A stretch of 64,000 bases of DNA. Origin: Rattus norvegicus (Eukaryota; Chordata; Mammalia; Rodentia; Muridae). The stretch's first letter is position 1. Each line of letters begins with the position of its first letter. Under the pieces are notes generated by a model. The model saw only the letters and a program-made list of their open reading frames with translations, was not told the DNA's origin and searched no databases. The stretch lies in contig NC_086034.1 in assembly GCF_036323735.1 (NCBI RefSeq), forward strand, positions 65,746,439-65,810,438, given 5' to 3'. The translations under genes and the position numbers were made by a program. Below are positions 43,625 to 55,511 of this stretch, piece after piece.

Positions 43625-44054
43625 GAGTCTACTCTCATATTGATTTAGCTTATTGATCATAGTTACTTTTAAGGTCCTTATAGCTAACTCTAAAATTGGG
43701 ACCACTTATTGCTTTATTCATAATGGTCATTTTAATCTTTTTGATTTGTAACAGAATATTTGAATGACTACTAGATAGTGGTTATTAGTCTCCAGGTTCC
43801 TGGGCACTCACTCTCTTTGGGTAGATCAATGAATTCAACAGAGAGAGAGTTGTGCTAGTTTATAAGAGTCTGTGCTTAATTTGCAACTTAAGGTGCACAA
43901 TTACATCACCTCTGGCTTACACTTGGCACATCACATTTCCATCAAGCTTTCTTATTTGGCTTTGGGGGTGAACATCTCATTCCATTACGTCCTATTCCAT
44001 GGACTTCAAATCCTATTCTCTCTGTCGGGAGACCCGAGCGCACCTTTGTGCCAA

Positions 44055-44395
44055 TTTTTTGGTGCTGTAACTAATATCTGTGATTGTTCAACTAATAAGA
44101 AAGAAAGGTTCACTTGACTCAGTATTTAGGGGGCGGTCCATGATTGGTACATGCTGTTGCTTTAGGGTTTATGCAAGGTAGACTCTCATGGCAGGAGTCT
44201 AGGGGAGCACAGCTGCTTGGTGGGGAAGCCAAGGAAGGAAAAGTCCCTGGTTCCCAACATCCCCTTTGAGGGGATGGCCTCCAACGAACCAACTTCCTTT
44301 CATGGATACAGATTCTAATGCTTCCACCTCCCAGTGGAACTGTGAGCATATGAACCTTTGGGGGAACACTTGAGACCTTAAACATAACATGGTTT
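44055..44395 (-). mobile_element. MaLR-like LTR, antisense
   Basis: 'ggtgctgtaactaatatctg', 'catggcaggagtctagggga' and 'tgtgagcatatgaacctttg' fit a reversed MaLR LTR. Confidence 0.45.
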
Positions 44396-44737
44396 TATTT
44401 GTCAAGAGCTTTCGCCTCTTTTTTAGGCTCCTTCTGCATATTATTTCAGGACCAAACACATATTCTGGGGAAGAAAATCTCTCAAATGTTTGAAACTTTC
44501 CACGTCTCTAAGCAAACATCTGCTGCTTTCTTCCCGCCTCCACAGAAGCTCTCCTTCGGGTACTCTGCTGAGTTTGCTCTAGACTTTAGCTTCTCACCTT
44601 TCTGTAACTTCATTAGAACTTTAAGGCAGAGGGCAGCGGGGGAAGCCAGTCCCCTTCTCCATTTCTCCTCTTATGTGCAGAAGTATTAGTTCTTTTGTTT
44701 CCTGTTGCCTCAGCAGCTCTCCTCTGCTTTCAAAGGG
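44396..44737. other. unique DNA, no gene recognised
   Basis: A 96-codon plus frame (44399-44689) is Phe/Ser-rich without a domain. Confidence 0.4.
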
Positions 44738-44856
44738 GTGTTCTTTTCTTTGGGACAGGGCCTTTGTGTGTAGCTCAGGCTGGTCTTGACCTCATGATCT
44801 TCCTGCCTTGGCTGCTAGGACTACAGGTATGCCCCACTCACTATACCCAGCCTTTG
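44738..44856 (-). mobile_element. B1 SINE, antisense
   Basis: 'ttgggacagggcctttgtgt', 'agctcaggctggtcttgacc' and 'tgctaggactacagg'. Confidence 0.75.
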
Positions 44857-45419
44857 AAAAGGCTGCTTTTATATCTGTTCCAGATGGGAGTGCTGATCTT
44901 CAGGAAAGTGTCACATCCAACATGGAGACTAAAACTCTGTACAATGCATAGTTTAAAATACCTTTCTGCTCAGTCATCTATGATTTTGAGTTTCAGCTGA
45001 CTCCAGTGTTTGAGAGACATAATTTCCCCCCCTCAGAACTGCAAATAAGACTTTTCACTGCCTTTCTGGTGTTGAGAATTTACCAAGTCTGACTTTTATC
45101 TTCTTTTATAGGCTTTAAAAAGGATCAAGGAGTTTTAAAGCTTATTATTTATCTTTTCAGTAAAAGTATAAGATAGTTTCGAGGCTGTACCTATGTGTGT
45201 GCCTCTTTTGGCAAATTTGGAGTTTGTCCCCAGTCTGCATGGAAGGTCTCCTTGGGACTTTAAGCTGTGCTGTGGCCTCTTCTCTAAATGCATCTTTCTA
45301 ACTCTCTACCACTGCACCTCTACAACTCTCCGGTCCAGTCTCTATTCTTATCTACCAGTTTTTGTGCATCATTTGTTGGAGCCACTCTAGATTTTTGTAT
45401 TGCATTTTTGAAACATTTA
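44857..45419. other. unique DNA, no gene recognised
   Basis: No feature supported. Confidence 0.35.
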
Positions 45420-45925
45420 TCCTTCTAGAATCCTCTGTAGGGTTGGATTGGTAGATAGAGTTTGAATTTGGTTTTGTCCTGGAATATTTTGGTTTCTCCA
45501 TCTATGTTGATTGAGAGTTTTGCTGGGTATAGTAGCCTGGGCTGCCATTTGTGTTCTCTTAGAGTCTGCATGACCTCTGACCTGGCTCTTCTGACTTTTA
45601 TTGTCTCTGTTAAGAAATCTGGTGTAATTCTGATAGGTCTACCTTTGTATTTTACTTGGCCCTTTTCCCTTGCAGCTTTTAGTATTCTTTTTTTGTTCTG
45701 TGCATTTAATGTTTTGATTATTATGTGATGAGAGGAATTTCTTTTCTGTTCCCATTTATTTTGTATTCTATAGACTTCTTGTTCATTTATGGCCATCTCT
45801 TTCTTTAGATTGGGGAAGTTTTCTTCTATGATTTTGTTGAAGATGTTTTCAGGTCCTTTGGGCTGGGAATCTTCGTTCTCCTCTATTCCAATTATTCTTA
45901 GATTTGGTCTTGTGGCAGGCTAATA
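45420..45925 (-). pseudogene. LINE-1 ORF1 fragment
   Basis: A minus frame 45796-45425 (124 codons) reads NAQNKKRILKAAREKGQVKY, RPIRITPDF and LYPAKLSINIDG, the RRM/C-terminal region of rodent LINE-1 ORF1. The fragment continues in the same strand to about 45925 with the coiled-coil end. It lacks ORF2 and any poly(A), so it is a piece of a larger insertion or of rearranged DNA. It is more diverged from the nested LINE-1 ORF1 than a young copy would be. Confidence 0.88.
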
Positions 45926-46310
45926 GCATGAGCTACAAATAAACTTTTAATATACTAAAACAAAAAAGAAACATTTATCAAACTACTTCATTTTTTTCTA
46001 TTTTCCCCATAGCTTAATCTTAATATTTAAAGTAATTTTTTGTTTAAATTTTTATATCATGTCTTTATTGTACTTAAAATTACCATAACTTGTGCCTCTT
46101 TTATTTTTCCAATTAATATGGATCTCTCATTAGATTCCTCCTTTATATTATTTATGGTGTAGTTTAAGAAGGCTCAAATTCTGATAAGTGTTACAGGCCA
46201 ATTGAAGCTTCTCTTCACTTTATGCATCATTCTCAGAAATTTGTTATTCTTGTACTGTTTTAGATTAATTTTTTCTATTAATGTCACATTTAGTGAAGGA
46301 TAGTTTACAT
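45926..46310. other. AT-rich unique DNA
   Basis: No repeat family or gene seen. Confidence 0.4.
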
Positions 46311-46349
46311 TTATTATTATTATTATTATTATCATTATTATTATTATTT
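46311..46349. repeat. (ATT)n microsatellite
   Basis: About 13 units with one ATC interruption. Confidence 0.95.
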
Positions 46350-46634
46350 TTGTGTGTGCAATGTACCTGTGCTATGGTTTATATATGGAGGTCAGAGGAC
46401 AGCCTCAGGGGTTAATTCTTTCCTTCCACCCTTTTGGAGACAGTGTTTCTTGTCACTGTGGGCCTATGAACATCTGGGGATTCCTGAATCTACTTCCGAT
46501 CTTGTCACAGGAACGTTGGGATTGCAGACATGTGCTGCTCTGTCTGGCTTTATTTGGGCTCTAGGGAACTGAACTCAGGTCCTCATGCTGGAAGGCAAGT
46601 GAATACTTTACCCTTGAGCCACCTCCCTGGCTGT
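46350..46634 (-). mobile_element. B3-family SINE, long form, antisense
   Basis: 'ggaggtcagaggacagcctc', 'cacccttttggagacagtgt', 'actgaactcaggtcctcatg' and 'cccttgagccacctccctgg'. Confidence 0.75.
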
Positions 46635-47211
46635 TACGTGGAAATTTTAGTAGATTAAATCTTCACACCTCTCTTACTTTCCATGTTTGAAGTGTTTCTA
46701 ATGTGATGATGTTTCTATCTTGGGAGATAATTGGGTTAGATGAGGCCATGGAGTTGGCTCCCAGAATGCAATTGGTTTTTTCAAAGGAAGAAGAAGAGGC
46801 AAGAGCTGTCTCTGTTGGTCAAGTGTCTCCCCAGTGAAAGGAAGCCTGTCTACAAGCCAATAGGAGGATACTTATTGGAAACCTGATCATATTAACTCCA
46901 GAATTAGTTACCCTAGCCTCTAGCACTGAAAACAGTCATCTACTGTTAAAGGGAACTAAATTCATTTTGTCATAGCAGCAGCATTTGAACGGTGGTCACT
47001 CTATCACCTTTCTTTAAATCTTTTACAGGTTCCATGTTAGGGGATTAATTCTTTTCTGTACCATTTTCTGTGTTTTCAAAGTCCTCTTAAGTATCCCTTT
47101 TAGAGTAAATACAGAATGGTCTTCAGTCCACCTTTGTTTGACTTCATTCCCAAGGTTTGGACATTTTGAGTCTGTTTGAAGATGTTAAAATGTTCAAATG
47201 TGCAAGGGCAT
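46635..47211. other. unique DNA, no gene recognised
   Basis: No feature supported. Confidence 0.35.
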
Positions 47212-47585
47212 CTGTCTTGGCTAGTTTTATGCCAACTTGACATAAGTTAAAAACATTGGCTAGGAGAGAACCTCGACTGAGAAAAATCCTCTATAAGACT
47301 GGCTGTAGGCAAGCCTGTAGGGCATTATCTTAGTGACTGATGTGGGATGGTCTAGCCCATTGTGGGTGGTACCACTACCAGGCTGGTCCTGGGTCTCTAT
47401 AGGACAGCAGGCTGAGCAAGTTATGAAGAGCAAGCAAGTAAGCAGCACCCTTCCATGGCCTCTGCATCAGCTCTGCATCAGGTTCCTGCCTTGTTTGTTC
47501 CTGCCCTCATTGCTTCTGGTGATGAACTGTTCTATGGAACTGAGAATGAAGAAAACTCCTCACAGCCATAGTAACCCTCACTGAA
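47212..47585 (+). mobile_element. rodent MaLR-like LTR
   Basis: 'ggctagttttatgccaactt', 'gcccattgtgggtggtacca', 'gcagcacccttccatggcct' form a familiar rodent repeat; a second copy lies at 52329-52742. The class is inferred from LTR-like ends in the second copy. Confidence 0.6.
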
Positions 47586-48494
47586 ACAGCACCTGTGCAT
47601 TCTGTCTGCCAGGACACACGCACTTCCTATATTCCCTCAGAGGGTTCAGCCTTCAGCTTCCCAGTCGTTGCTTTTCTGTGGAAGCTGATCTTTGCTCATC
47701 CTCTGGAACCTTTCTCTCCATGCATTCACAGTGTAGTATGGGGTCAAACTCTCCAGGGGCAGATTCCCATATCACTTTCTTTCTGTGTAATTTCTTCCTC
47801 TTCAGTATTCTGTACCACAAGTATTAGTTGCCTCTACTCAGGAACTGTGGTCTCTGGCCTCTTAGTGCAGAGAGATTTACTCTCTGTTTAGACTTCCCAG
47901 CTCTGTGCTAACAACTATCTAGTGTCTTCAAATGGTTATTGCACGCATTTTGTCTCCACTGAGTGTGCCTGGCATTGGCACTTCGTGGTTGGAAGCAAAA
48001 GAAAACAAAACAAATAACAAAAGACCCACAAAAAACAAAAAACTTCCACACCCAAACTCCCAAACCAAACCAAACCAAACCAAATAACAAAACAAAAAAT
48101 TTACCACAGTATTTCCAAAAGGAACTTCAAAAACAATTTATTTTCTACTTAATTATTTTAAATGGAGAAGAAATTACCTGCCACAAGTATTTTCTCAGAG
48201 TCCAGGTGAATGGTTTGCTGTGTGCCACACGGACTTTGAAAGATGTTTGAAATTTTATTCATGAACCTTGACGTGTGTAGTACTTTTAGAGTTTTGAAAT
48301 TACAGCAGTCATTTCCCAACTTTATTCTTTTAAGAGCCATTTGGGTCGAATGGTCCGTGCTAGCAAAGATGCTTTAATGGATAATGCATGTTGTTGCGTG
48401 CTGGTGTTGCCGTTGACCTCTGCAGATTTTCCATCCCTTGAGTAGCCACGTTATTGCCTGTTTACTCTTCATTCTCTTAAAAACCAATGTGCAT
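47586..48494. other. unique DNA with A/C-rich low-complexity block
   Basis: An A-rich stretch with CAAAC and CAAAA units lies at 47995-48102. Short frames on both strands are not convincing. Confidence 0.5.
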
Positions 48495-48527
48495 TGTGTT
48501 AGTCAGGATCCTTGTAGAATAAATATG

Positions 48528-48573
<46 letters not shown>

Positions 48574-48676
48574 TTAAATGATTTAAGAAAAAAAAATCCC
48601 TCTCAGGTGTACCAAGCCACTTGTGTTTTAGTTAATTCCAGATGTAGTAAGGTTGATAACTAAGAATAGCCATGCC
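48495..48676 (-). mobile_element. third fragment of the 747-type LTR with (CA)n
   Basis: The left edge tgtgttagtcaggatcc and right edge 'agttaattccagatgtagta'/'aactaagaatagccatg' match the family; a (CA)n run at about 48531-48570 replaces the middle. Confidence 0.55.
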
Positions 48677-48754
48677 ATACATTATCACACTAGGTGAGTG
48701 GAAGTTACAATTTATGAAGCCTTTTCTTGTATAAGTTACTTTTATAACCATTGT

Positions 48755-48908
48755 ACCTGCATTGTATAGTTTTCTCCTCAAAGCAACCCACTTGGGTAAA
48801 ATGACTTTTATTACCAGGGGAATATAAATTTCTCAGAGTCACAGTGATAGTGAATGTAGGGTCAGGATTTGAGTTTAAATTGCCTGGTTCCAGTGTTGTA
48901 ACTACAAC
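48755..48908 (-). mobile_element. MIR SINE fragment
   Basis: 'ttctcctcaaagcaacccac', 'aaatttctcagagtcacagt' and 'aaattgcctggttccag' follow reversed MIR order; old. Confidence 0.6.
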
Positions 48909-49423
48909 ACTGTTCTATTAAACATTTGCTTTTTTTTTCTTCATTTGCTACAGTGTTAATAGTTTTAAATCTTCTAAAATCATTACCAAGTTCTTTGGTA
49001 TATTCGATTATAAATGCCATATCAAATTCAACTGATATCTCCTTTTTGGACATTTATTGTTTTAAATTTTTATTTAAGTAGTGACAGCCACACGTATCTT
49101 TATACACATTTTTAGAAAACCATGGCTTTCTCCTAAGAAAAATCCTTCAAAACAAAATGATCTAGAATCAATGGCAAGGCTGTTTTAAAATTATGGTAGA
49201 AATATCGAAACTATCTTCCAGGAAATAGATGTCAGACTTATACTTCTGCTGTGAATATATCCCCTTTAGTCTTTTGGTGTAAAAATTGGGAAGCATTAAC
49301 ATCTAAACCAGAAAATCCTCTCATTAATCTTTTAACACTGAAATATTTTTCTCCTCGCAATTATTTTCAAGATTCTTATATGTCCTTATATTTCCTGATT
49401 TTTCAGTAGGTGATGTATATAGT

Positions 49424-49495
49424 ATTTGCATGGATAGCAATTGAACCCAGGACTTCATGGTTGCTACGTATGTACTCTACTATTAGGGCACACTG
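49424..49495 (-). mobile_element. old ID-like tRNA-derived SINE
   Basis: 'caattgaacccaggacttc' and 'tactctactattagggcaca' resemble a decayed antisense ID body without poly-T. Confidence 0.45.
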
Positions 49496-50503
49496 GTAGC
49501 TCAGAATTCTGTGGTTTTAACATGCATTTTGAGTTACTCTGCTCCTTGCTTCCTTAGGGTTAGTGTGTGAACTTGTAGGTGTAAGGCATTTCCCCCCTGA
49601 GTCTTGGGGACCTCGGTACAACAATTTGCACTTGATGGGTTTAAACAACATGGTAGTCACCTGGACAGTGTGGCTAAAATTATTGTTAGAAAGTAAAGAA
49701 GGCTTTGAATTGATAACCTCTACTTAACTATTATGACTCATTCACTCATACACTGTTACCTTTTATTTTTTTAAGCCTAAATATGCCATTGTCATTTAAG
49801 TTCATGTTTGTACAGGAAAGCAATTTACAAGGCACAATCTAGTTTATATGATAAAAAGATATTGAGGTGATTTAAGTTAAGAGATTTCTAGAAGCTAATG
49901 ACTCATTCTCTTCTTCCAGATATGTTTCTATGCATCACCTTCTCTTTCATACAAGACAAGAGGTCAGCTCAATTCACACTTCAAAAATTGATAGCTATCA
50001 CCATCCTATGGTTGCTTTATCAGGCTTTCCCTGAAACTCTCCATAGATGACATGATTTCTATCTTGATCTTTGTCTTCAGATAGTAAGCTTTAGAGTAAA
50101 ACAGAGTGAACATTAATGAAAGTAACTACAAGGTTAGTATTGCTTTTGCCTTTCTCTTCCCCATCTTTTTGGATTGTTTTCAGCAGATTGTTTCCCTTCC
50201 TGCTTACGCAGGGCACTCTTTCTTGCTCAGGGCCTTTCACTGTGGAGAGACATAGAAGGAAGCAGCAAAGACTTTGATCATGGCAATCTGGGTTCTCAGA
50301 CTTCATTGGTAGCATGAGGGCTTCACCCTCATGCCAAGCTTGTGAATTCAGCCCAACATTTGTCCGCAGCAACTGTGACCTTTTATCTTTACTGGAGTCT
50401 TGGAAGATGATCGCTGGAAGACTGTGGGATCATTTTGGTGTCAAGGATACCACAGAAAGCCCTTTTCTTGTGGTATTTTATTCTACCTCTTAAACTTATT
50501 CAT
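49496..50503. other. unique DNA, no gene recognised
   Basis: The minus frame 50372-50091 (93 codons) has no recognisable domain. Confidence 0.4.
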
Positions 50504-50706
50504 TGGGGCTGAACCGATGGCCTGGTGGTTAAAAAGTACTGCCTGCTCTTCTAGAGGACCTAGGTTAGATCCCTAGCACCCACATGGTGGCTTGCAACCC
50601 TCTGTAATTCCAGTTTCAAGGGATCCAGCACTCTCCTCTGGCCTCCACAGACACCATGTACAGAACACACAGACATGCATGCAAAAAAACACCACCCACA
50701 TAAAAT
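50504..50706 (+). mobile_element. B2 SINE, sense
   Basis: 'ggggctgaaccgatggcctg', 'tagcacccacatggtggctt' and 'tctcctctggcctccacaga' in B2 order. Confidence 0.85.
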
Positions 50707-50912
50707 CTACCTACATGTTAATGTGAGTGTTTTGGTTGCATGTATGTGTGTGTAGCACCTGTATGCCAGATGCCCACAGAAGACAGAGAGGTTATAGGGC
50801 TATCTTGGAGTTAGAGGTGGCTGTAAGCTGCCACGTGGGTTCCAGGAAATAGAGTCAAGTCTTCTGCAAGTGCGGCACATTCTCTTGAATGCTAAGCCAT
50901 CTCTTCAGCTCC
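50707..50912 (-). mobile_element. B2/B3 SINE, antisense
   Basis: 'agttagaggtggctgtaagc', 'ccacgtgggttccaggaaat' and 'taagccatctcttcagctcc', forming a head-to-tail inverted pair with the previous SINE. Confidence 0.75.
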
Positions 50913-52328
50913 TTATTGAATCACTTAAAACCCTTCTGATCTGATGCCCTTGATGGGTATATTAAAGCCTAGGAATGCAGTTAAGTCTGGGCAAATGGAA
51001 TTAAGCGTAGAAGGATCTAGTCATGATTCTTTCGCCTGATAAGATCTGTCACAGCTTCTTTGCTCGTTAAGGTTAAGGAGGAAGCTGGCCAAAATATGTG
51101 TGTTCCTGATGGTTGTGTCTTAACATCTGATGTGCGGTCAGATATTTAGCCTCGGAAGCTTTTGTTTACATCCTACCAACTCATCTATTGTTTGTTATTG
51201 TATATGTTTGAGATTTATAAGTGAAAGGTGTTGGAATAACTCACTGTATCAAGACGTGTTTTCAATGTCTTTACAGGCTTAACATCTTTACACAATGTAT
51301 TCTAAAATAAAATAACCAGAAATTGTTTGAGAACTCCTCTCAAGGTAGTATTTCTAGGTGATACTAATTATTGTTGTTTATAAAGACTAAACTTTTTCAC
51401 TACTAAAATTTGTGGCTTCTGTTTTCATACCTGCAGACTCAGGAAAATAGGAACCCATCCTCCCCCAAACCCCATTTTAATAATGTGCTGAAAGGATGCA
51501 TAACTTATGGAAAGCTATTATATTCCTGCTCATGGCCTATTATCAGCCAGGGAAGAGACAGATGGGCAAGCACCAGTTCAAAGCACACAGCTTCCATTTG
51601 TCCTCTCGAATGGGGTCATTAGCGTGAACTCTGTCTGGAATGATTTGTGGCCGATACCGCCAATTATGAACGTATTGTTACCTATCTCTGCGTTGACACT
51701 GAGCCACGGTGACCAGGGTGTGTACCAGAGCTTCATCAGATAGATGTGGTTAGCTAACACATACGTGTGCAGAGACAGGACTGATACTGTGTGACCCAAA
51801 GCTCCTACCACTTCAGTGATTAAAAAGCCTGTGTAGAGTTTAAAGGAAGCTCACCCTGAAGTAAAGGCGATGGATAATAAACAAGGGGAGAGATGCCGCT
51901 GCTCTGTGGTTTAAGTTTTTATAACTGCATACCACTGGGATACAGGACTAACACTGCGTGACCCAAAGCTTCTACTCTAAGTCACATAGCTGGACGATCC
52001 ATCAGGGCTTCTACACAGACTTGCCACATTCCCAGGTCTACAGAGGGCTTCCCAGGATCCAAGGGCTGAGGCAGGAAGTCTCTGGGAAGGGCTAAATTCT
52101 TTATCACACAATACCAGGTTTGATGCTCTCTTTTGAGGCCTGAAAGTGGAAACAGCAGGGGACATTTCCATCAGACTTTGAAAGGAAGAGTGACCTGTCC
52201 TTTTAGGAAGCTTATAGAAGTAGGTTTGGGTTCGTGTGACAGCTGCTGTTTGAACTGCCAGGCAGTTCTGCAGAATTCTCTGGCAGCAGCAAGTGTTTGT
52301 CCTTTGGGAAAGAGTAGGTCAGCTACTG
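50913..52328. other. unique DNA with a short local duplication
   Basis: A stretch of about 38 bp at 51774-51811 (tgtgacccaaagctcctacc) recurs imperfectly at 51942-51979 (gcgtgacccaaagcttctac). The 78-codon plus frame at 51507-51743 has no recognised domain. The 51.5-51.8 kb part keeps several CpGs. Confidence 0.45.
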
Positions 52329-52742
52329 AACTGGCTAGTTTTATGTCAATTGGACGCAGGCTAGAGTCATTGAAGAGGAAACCTCAATTGAGGAAATGCT
52401 CCCACCAGATTGGCCTGTGTGCAATCCTGTGGGACATTCTTTTGATTAACCATTGATGAAGGAGGATCCAGCCTGTTGTGGGTGGGGCCACCTTTGGGCT
52501 GGTGGTTATAGGAGCCGTAGGAGAGTAGGCTGAATGAATGCTAAGCGTCCAAGCCAGAAAGCAATGCCCCTCCATGACTTCTGCTTCAGTTCCTGCCTGC
52601 GAGTTCCTCCTCTGCGTGAGTTCCTTCCTAGACTTCCCCTAGTGACCGACTGTTAGAAGTGTAAAATGGAGTGATGCCTTTCCTACTCAAGTTGCTTTTG
52701 GCTATGAGATATTATCACAGCATTAGGAATCGTAACCAAGAC
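52329..52742 (+). mobile_element. rodent MaLR-like LTR, second copy of the 47212 family
   Basis: 'ggctagttttatgtcaattg', 'cctcaattgaggaaatgctc', 'cctgttgtgggtggggccac' and the late 'cttttggctatgagatatta' give the LTR-like order, better preserved than the 47212 copy. Confidence 0.65.
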
Positions 52743-53021
52743 CATTGCTATCAAGTACAACAAACTCACGTTTCTAAAAGACGAAAATGTCCTTCCTGAG
52801 AAAAGTTGAGAAGAAATGAATTTACCAGTAAGTAATACTGTCGTGTACATCTGTTCTCAGCGTAGTCTGTTTGCTCAAGGATTAAAGAGCAGTATCAATT
52901 TCACACTCTGCTTACATATATTTCCATTTGTTGAGGTGAACAGTAAAGATTCAAATAGAAGACGAGCAGTTTTTTTTTTTTTTTTTTTCTGGGTCGTTTT
53001 ATGGACAAGAGAGTCTGTGAT

Positions 53022-53096
53022 AAGACCTGACTCACGTCACATCAGGGAAGTCTTCTGGTAAATATTTAATATGGGAAGATGCTAAAGAAGACAAAG

Positions 53097-53097
<1 letters not shown>
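53022..53097 (+). repeat. unnamed short repeat, copy A
   Basis: 'cacatcagggaagtcttc', 'tggtaaatatttaatatggg' and 'gaagacaaaggcaca' recur in reverse at 55425-55511. Copy A lacks about 12 bases present in copy B. It leads into a (CA)n run. Confidence 0.7.
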
Positions 53098-53140
<43 letters not shown>

Positions 53141-53263
53141 CACACACACACATATGCACACACACAGACACACACACAGACACAGACACAGACACACACA
53201 CACACATGCACACATGCACGCGCGCACACACACACACATGCACATGCACGTACACACACACAA
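53098..53263. repeat. (CA)n microsatellite, interrupted
   Basis: CA with CAGA, ATGCA and CGCG interruptions. All CV-rich or TH-rich frames here are artefacts. Confidence 0.95.
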
Positions 53264-53459
53264 CTCTAATCAGATCTTTTCTCCCACTCATTTGAAGCTA
53301 AGATATCTTATTGACAATTCTATTTCTGCAGTTTTCTTTACCTTGGTTGTTATAACTCCATCTTTCTAGTTACTTGGTTTTTCAAAATGTAGACATCTAG
53401 ATTGGTTATTACTGGACGACAAGCATTGCTTTAAGCCACTCAATACCCCTGTATTAGTT

Positions 53460-53798
53460 TTGTAGGTGAGCGATTTGGCTGAGGATGTCTGGCATCTGTC
53501 CAATTGCCATGGCATTCCTTGGTTGATCTTAGAACATGTTTCTCTGAGATCCCAATGTAGACTGAAGACCAGCAGCTCTCCAGGAATCCTCCAGGTCTTC
53601 AGGGCCAGACCAGGACTGCAGAGCCAGCCAGTGTGGTGGAGTGAGCAGCTCTTTGGGTTTGCATCTCCCGGGTGTGGGACAGCCATTGTTGGATTACCCA
53701 GATTGTAGCACACAATCTAATCAGTCCCCCTTTCAGAGATATATATCCATCCTATCAGTTCCATTCCTTTAGAGAACCCCAACTAATACATTGACTTT
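53460..53798 (+). mobile_element. MLT1-like MaLR LTR
   Basis: 'ccaattgccatggcattcct', 'caggtcttcagggccagacc', 'ggacagccattgttggatta' and the end 'gagaaccccaactaataca' match MaLR LTR order. Confidence 0.6.
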
Positions 53799-54308
53799 TG
53801 TCAAAACATATTGCAGTATAGCTGTTCACATCTCTGACCCAGTCCAATTATCACCTTTCTGAAGCCTGCAATGAAGTGTCTTAGTGTAATGTCATATAAT
53901 TATTAGAACAATTATTTCACCATAGTTACAGGTGTCATGTCCCTCCAAGGAGAAAGTGTCACGGAGGGTATACACACACATCAGGTGTGAGGAATTTGAA
54001 AGACACTCAGAATTATGCTTACCACCTTACACTTATAAAATAATCATGTATTAGATTTGGAATCTGAAAAATAAATTCTTTGGTACATAAAATTTATAAA
54101 GAAAAAGAGAAAACCATCAGACATTAAGTATCCAAGTAAGAGAAGGGACAAGGAAAAATTGAAGACTCAACCCATTCAAAAAGCTGAAGGATAAAGAGAG
54201 AAGCAAGGAATTAATATGGTTAAAAGTTAAATAATGTAGAAATACATTTAAATTTAATAATAAGTAATATTATCTTGTATACTTAATACCAATAGTAAGT
54301 ATAAACTA
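53799..54308. other. AT-rich unique DNA
   Basis: No gene or repeat family recognised. Confidence 0.4.
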
Positions 54309-54474
54309 TTATTTTTTTGTTTTGTTTTGTTTGAAATGGGGTCTCAGTATATAGTTCTGACTATTCTGAAACTCATAATGTAGAAGCTGGCCTTAAGCTC
54401 ACAGAAATCCACCTGCCTCTGCCTCTGCCTCCTGAGTATGGGGATTAAAAACATGTACCATTATGTCTAGCTGT
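54309..54474 (-). mobile_element. B1 SINE, antisense
   Basis: A T-rich tail, then 'gaaatggggtctcagtatat', 'tcacagaaatccacctgcct' and 'gagtatggggattaaaaaca'. Confidence 0.85.
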
Positions 54475-55378
54475 GACTGCTCCTATTGTTAGTGGGAAGA
54501 GATTCTCTGCTTGGATGTAAGAAATAAAACTCAGTAGGTGCTGTTAAAAGAGAGTCCCCCACATTTAGTGATATAGGAAGGCTTAAATACTTGTGCATCC
54601 AGATGATATAGTTTGAGTTTCTAAGAACTCTTCAGTGGGCAAACCAGAGTCTCTATTTTCATAACACTAATAATACATCATAACATGGGGTGCTAACACT
54701 AAACAGATCAGCCATGTAATAGAGTATTGGGGAGTGATGAGGTGCAGGCATAAACACTTTCTGGCTAGGAGGAAGCTGGTGTTGTAGATAGGCAGACTAC
54801 TCAGGGATGGCTCTTTGAGAACCAGAGGTCTAAGTGGAGTGAAGGAATGGGCTCTGTAGAAATCTGCAGGCTGAAGAAGTGCAAAGCAGTGAGGTGGGGC
54901 TAAGCTTGGTACACAAGCCCGAGCAGCAGTAGGAAGGTGTCGTTAGTGTTCTAGGCAGGAAGTAGCAGACCGTCATGTTGCTAATCACTATTCGGTCAGA
55001 TATAGAAAGATGTCTCTCAAATGATCTCATTGCTATATAGGAGTACAAAGAACTTCATAGGAGGAGTGAACACAATAAAGCTTGCGAGGAGGTAAGGTTG
55101 AAGAGATGGCAAGGTGTTGGTCTAACCAGCGACTAACATAGCGACTTTTATTTATAAGATGAACAAAGAAATGATGGGGACCCTTGACCCATCAGGAATG
55201 GTCATGCTTGTGTTAATTTGATTGTATTAATTATTACACAATAAATACATATACCAAGTCATTACATCAGATACTTTGCATAGATTCAATATTTGTCATT
55301 TAAATATTTTAACTTAAAAATAAATTTGTTAATCACATATTTTACCTATGAATGGGAGAAAAGATATTGTTACAGTTT
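54475..55378. other. unique DNA, no gene recognised
   Basis: No feature supported. Confidence 0.4.
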
Positions 55379-55424
55379 AGTGTGTGTGTGTGTGTGTGTG
55401 TGCACACGTGTGTGCGCATATGTT
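55379..55424. repeat. (GT)n microsatellite
   Basis: A GT run of 22 bp followed by GCACACGTGTGTGCGC, itself nearly palindromic. Confidence 0.9.
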
Positions 55425-55511
55425 CATGTGCCTTGTTTTTCTGTATCATCTTCCAATATTAAATATTTACCAGAGTCACCGAGGAAGACTTCTCTGATGT
55501 GGTTTGTGTCC
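55425..55511 (-). repeat. unnamed short repeat, copy B
   Basis: Reverse complement of copy A at 53022-53097 over about 75 bp with a 12-base extra segment (near 55472-55483). Again next to a CA/GT tract. Confidence 0.7.
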
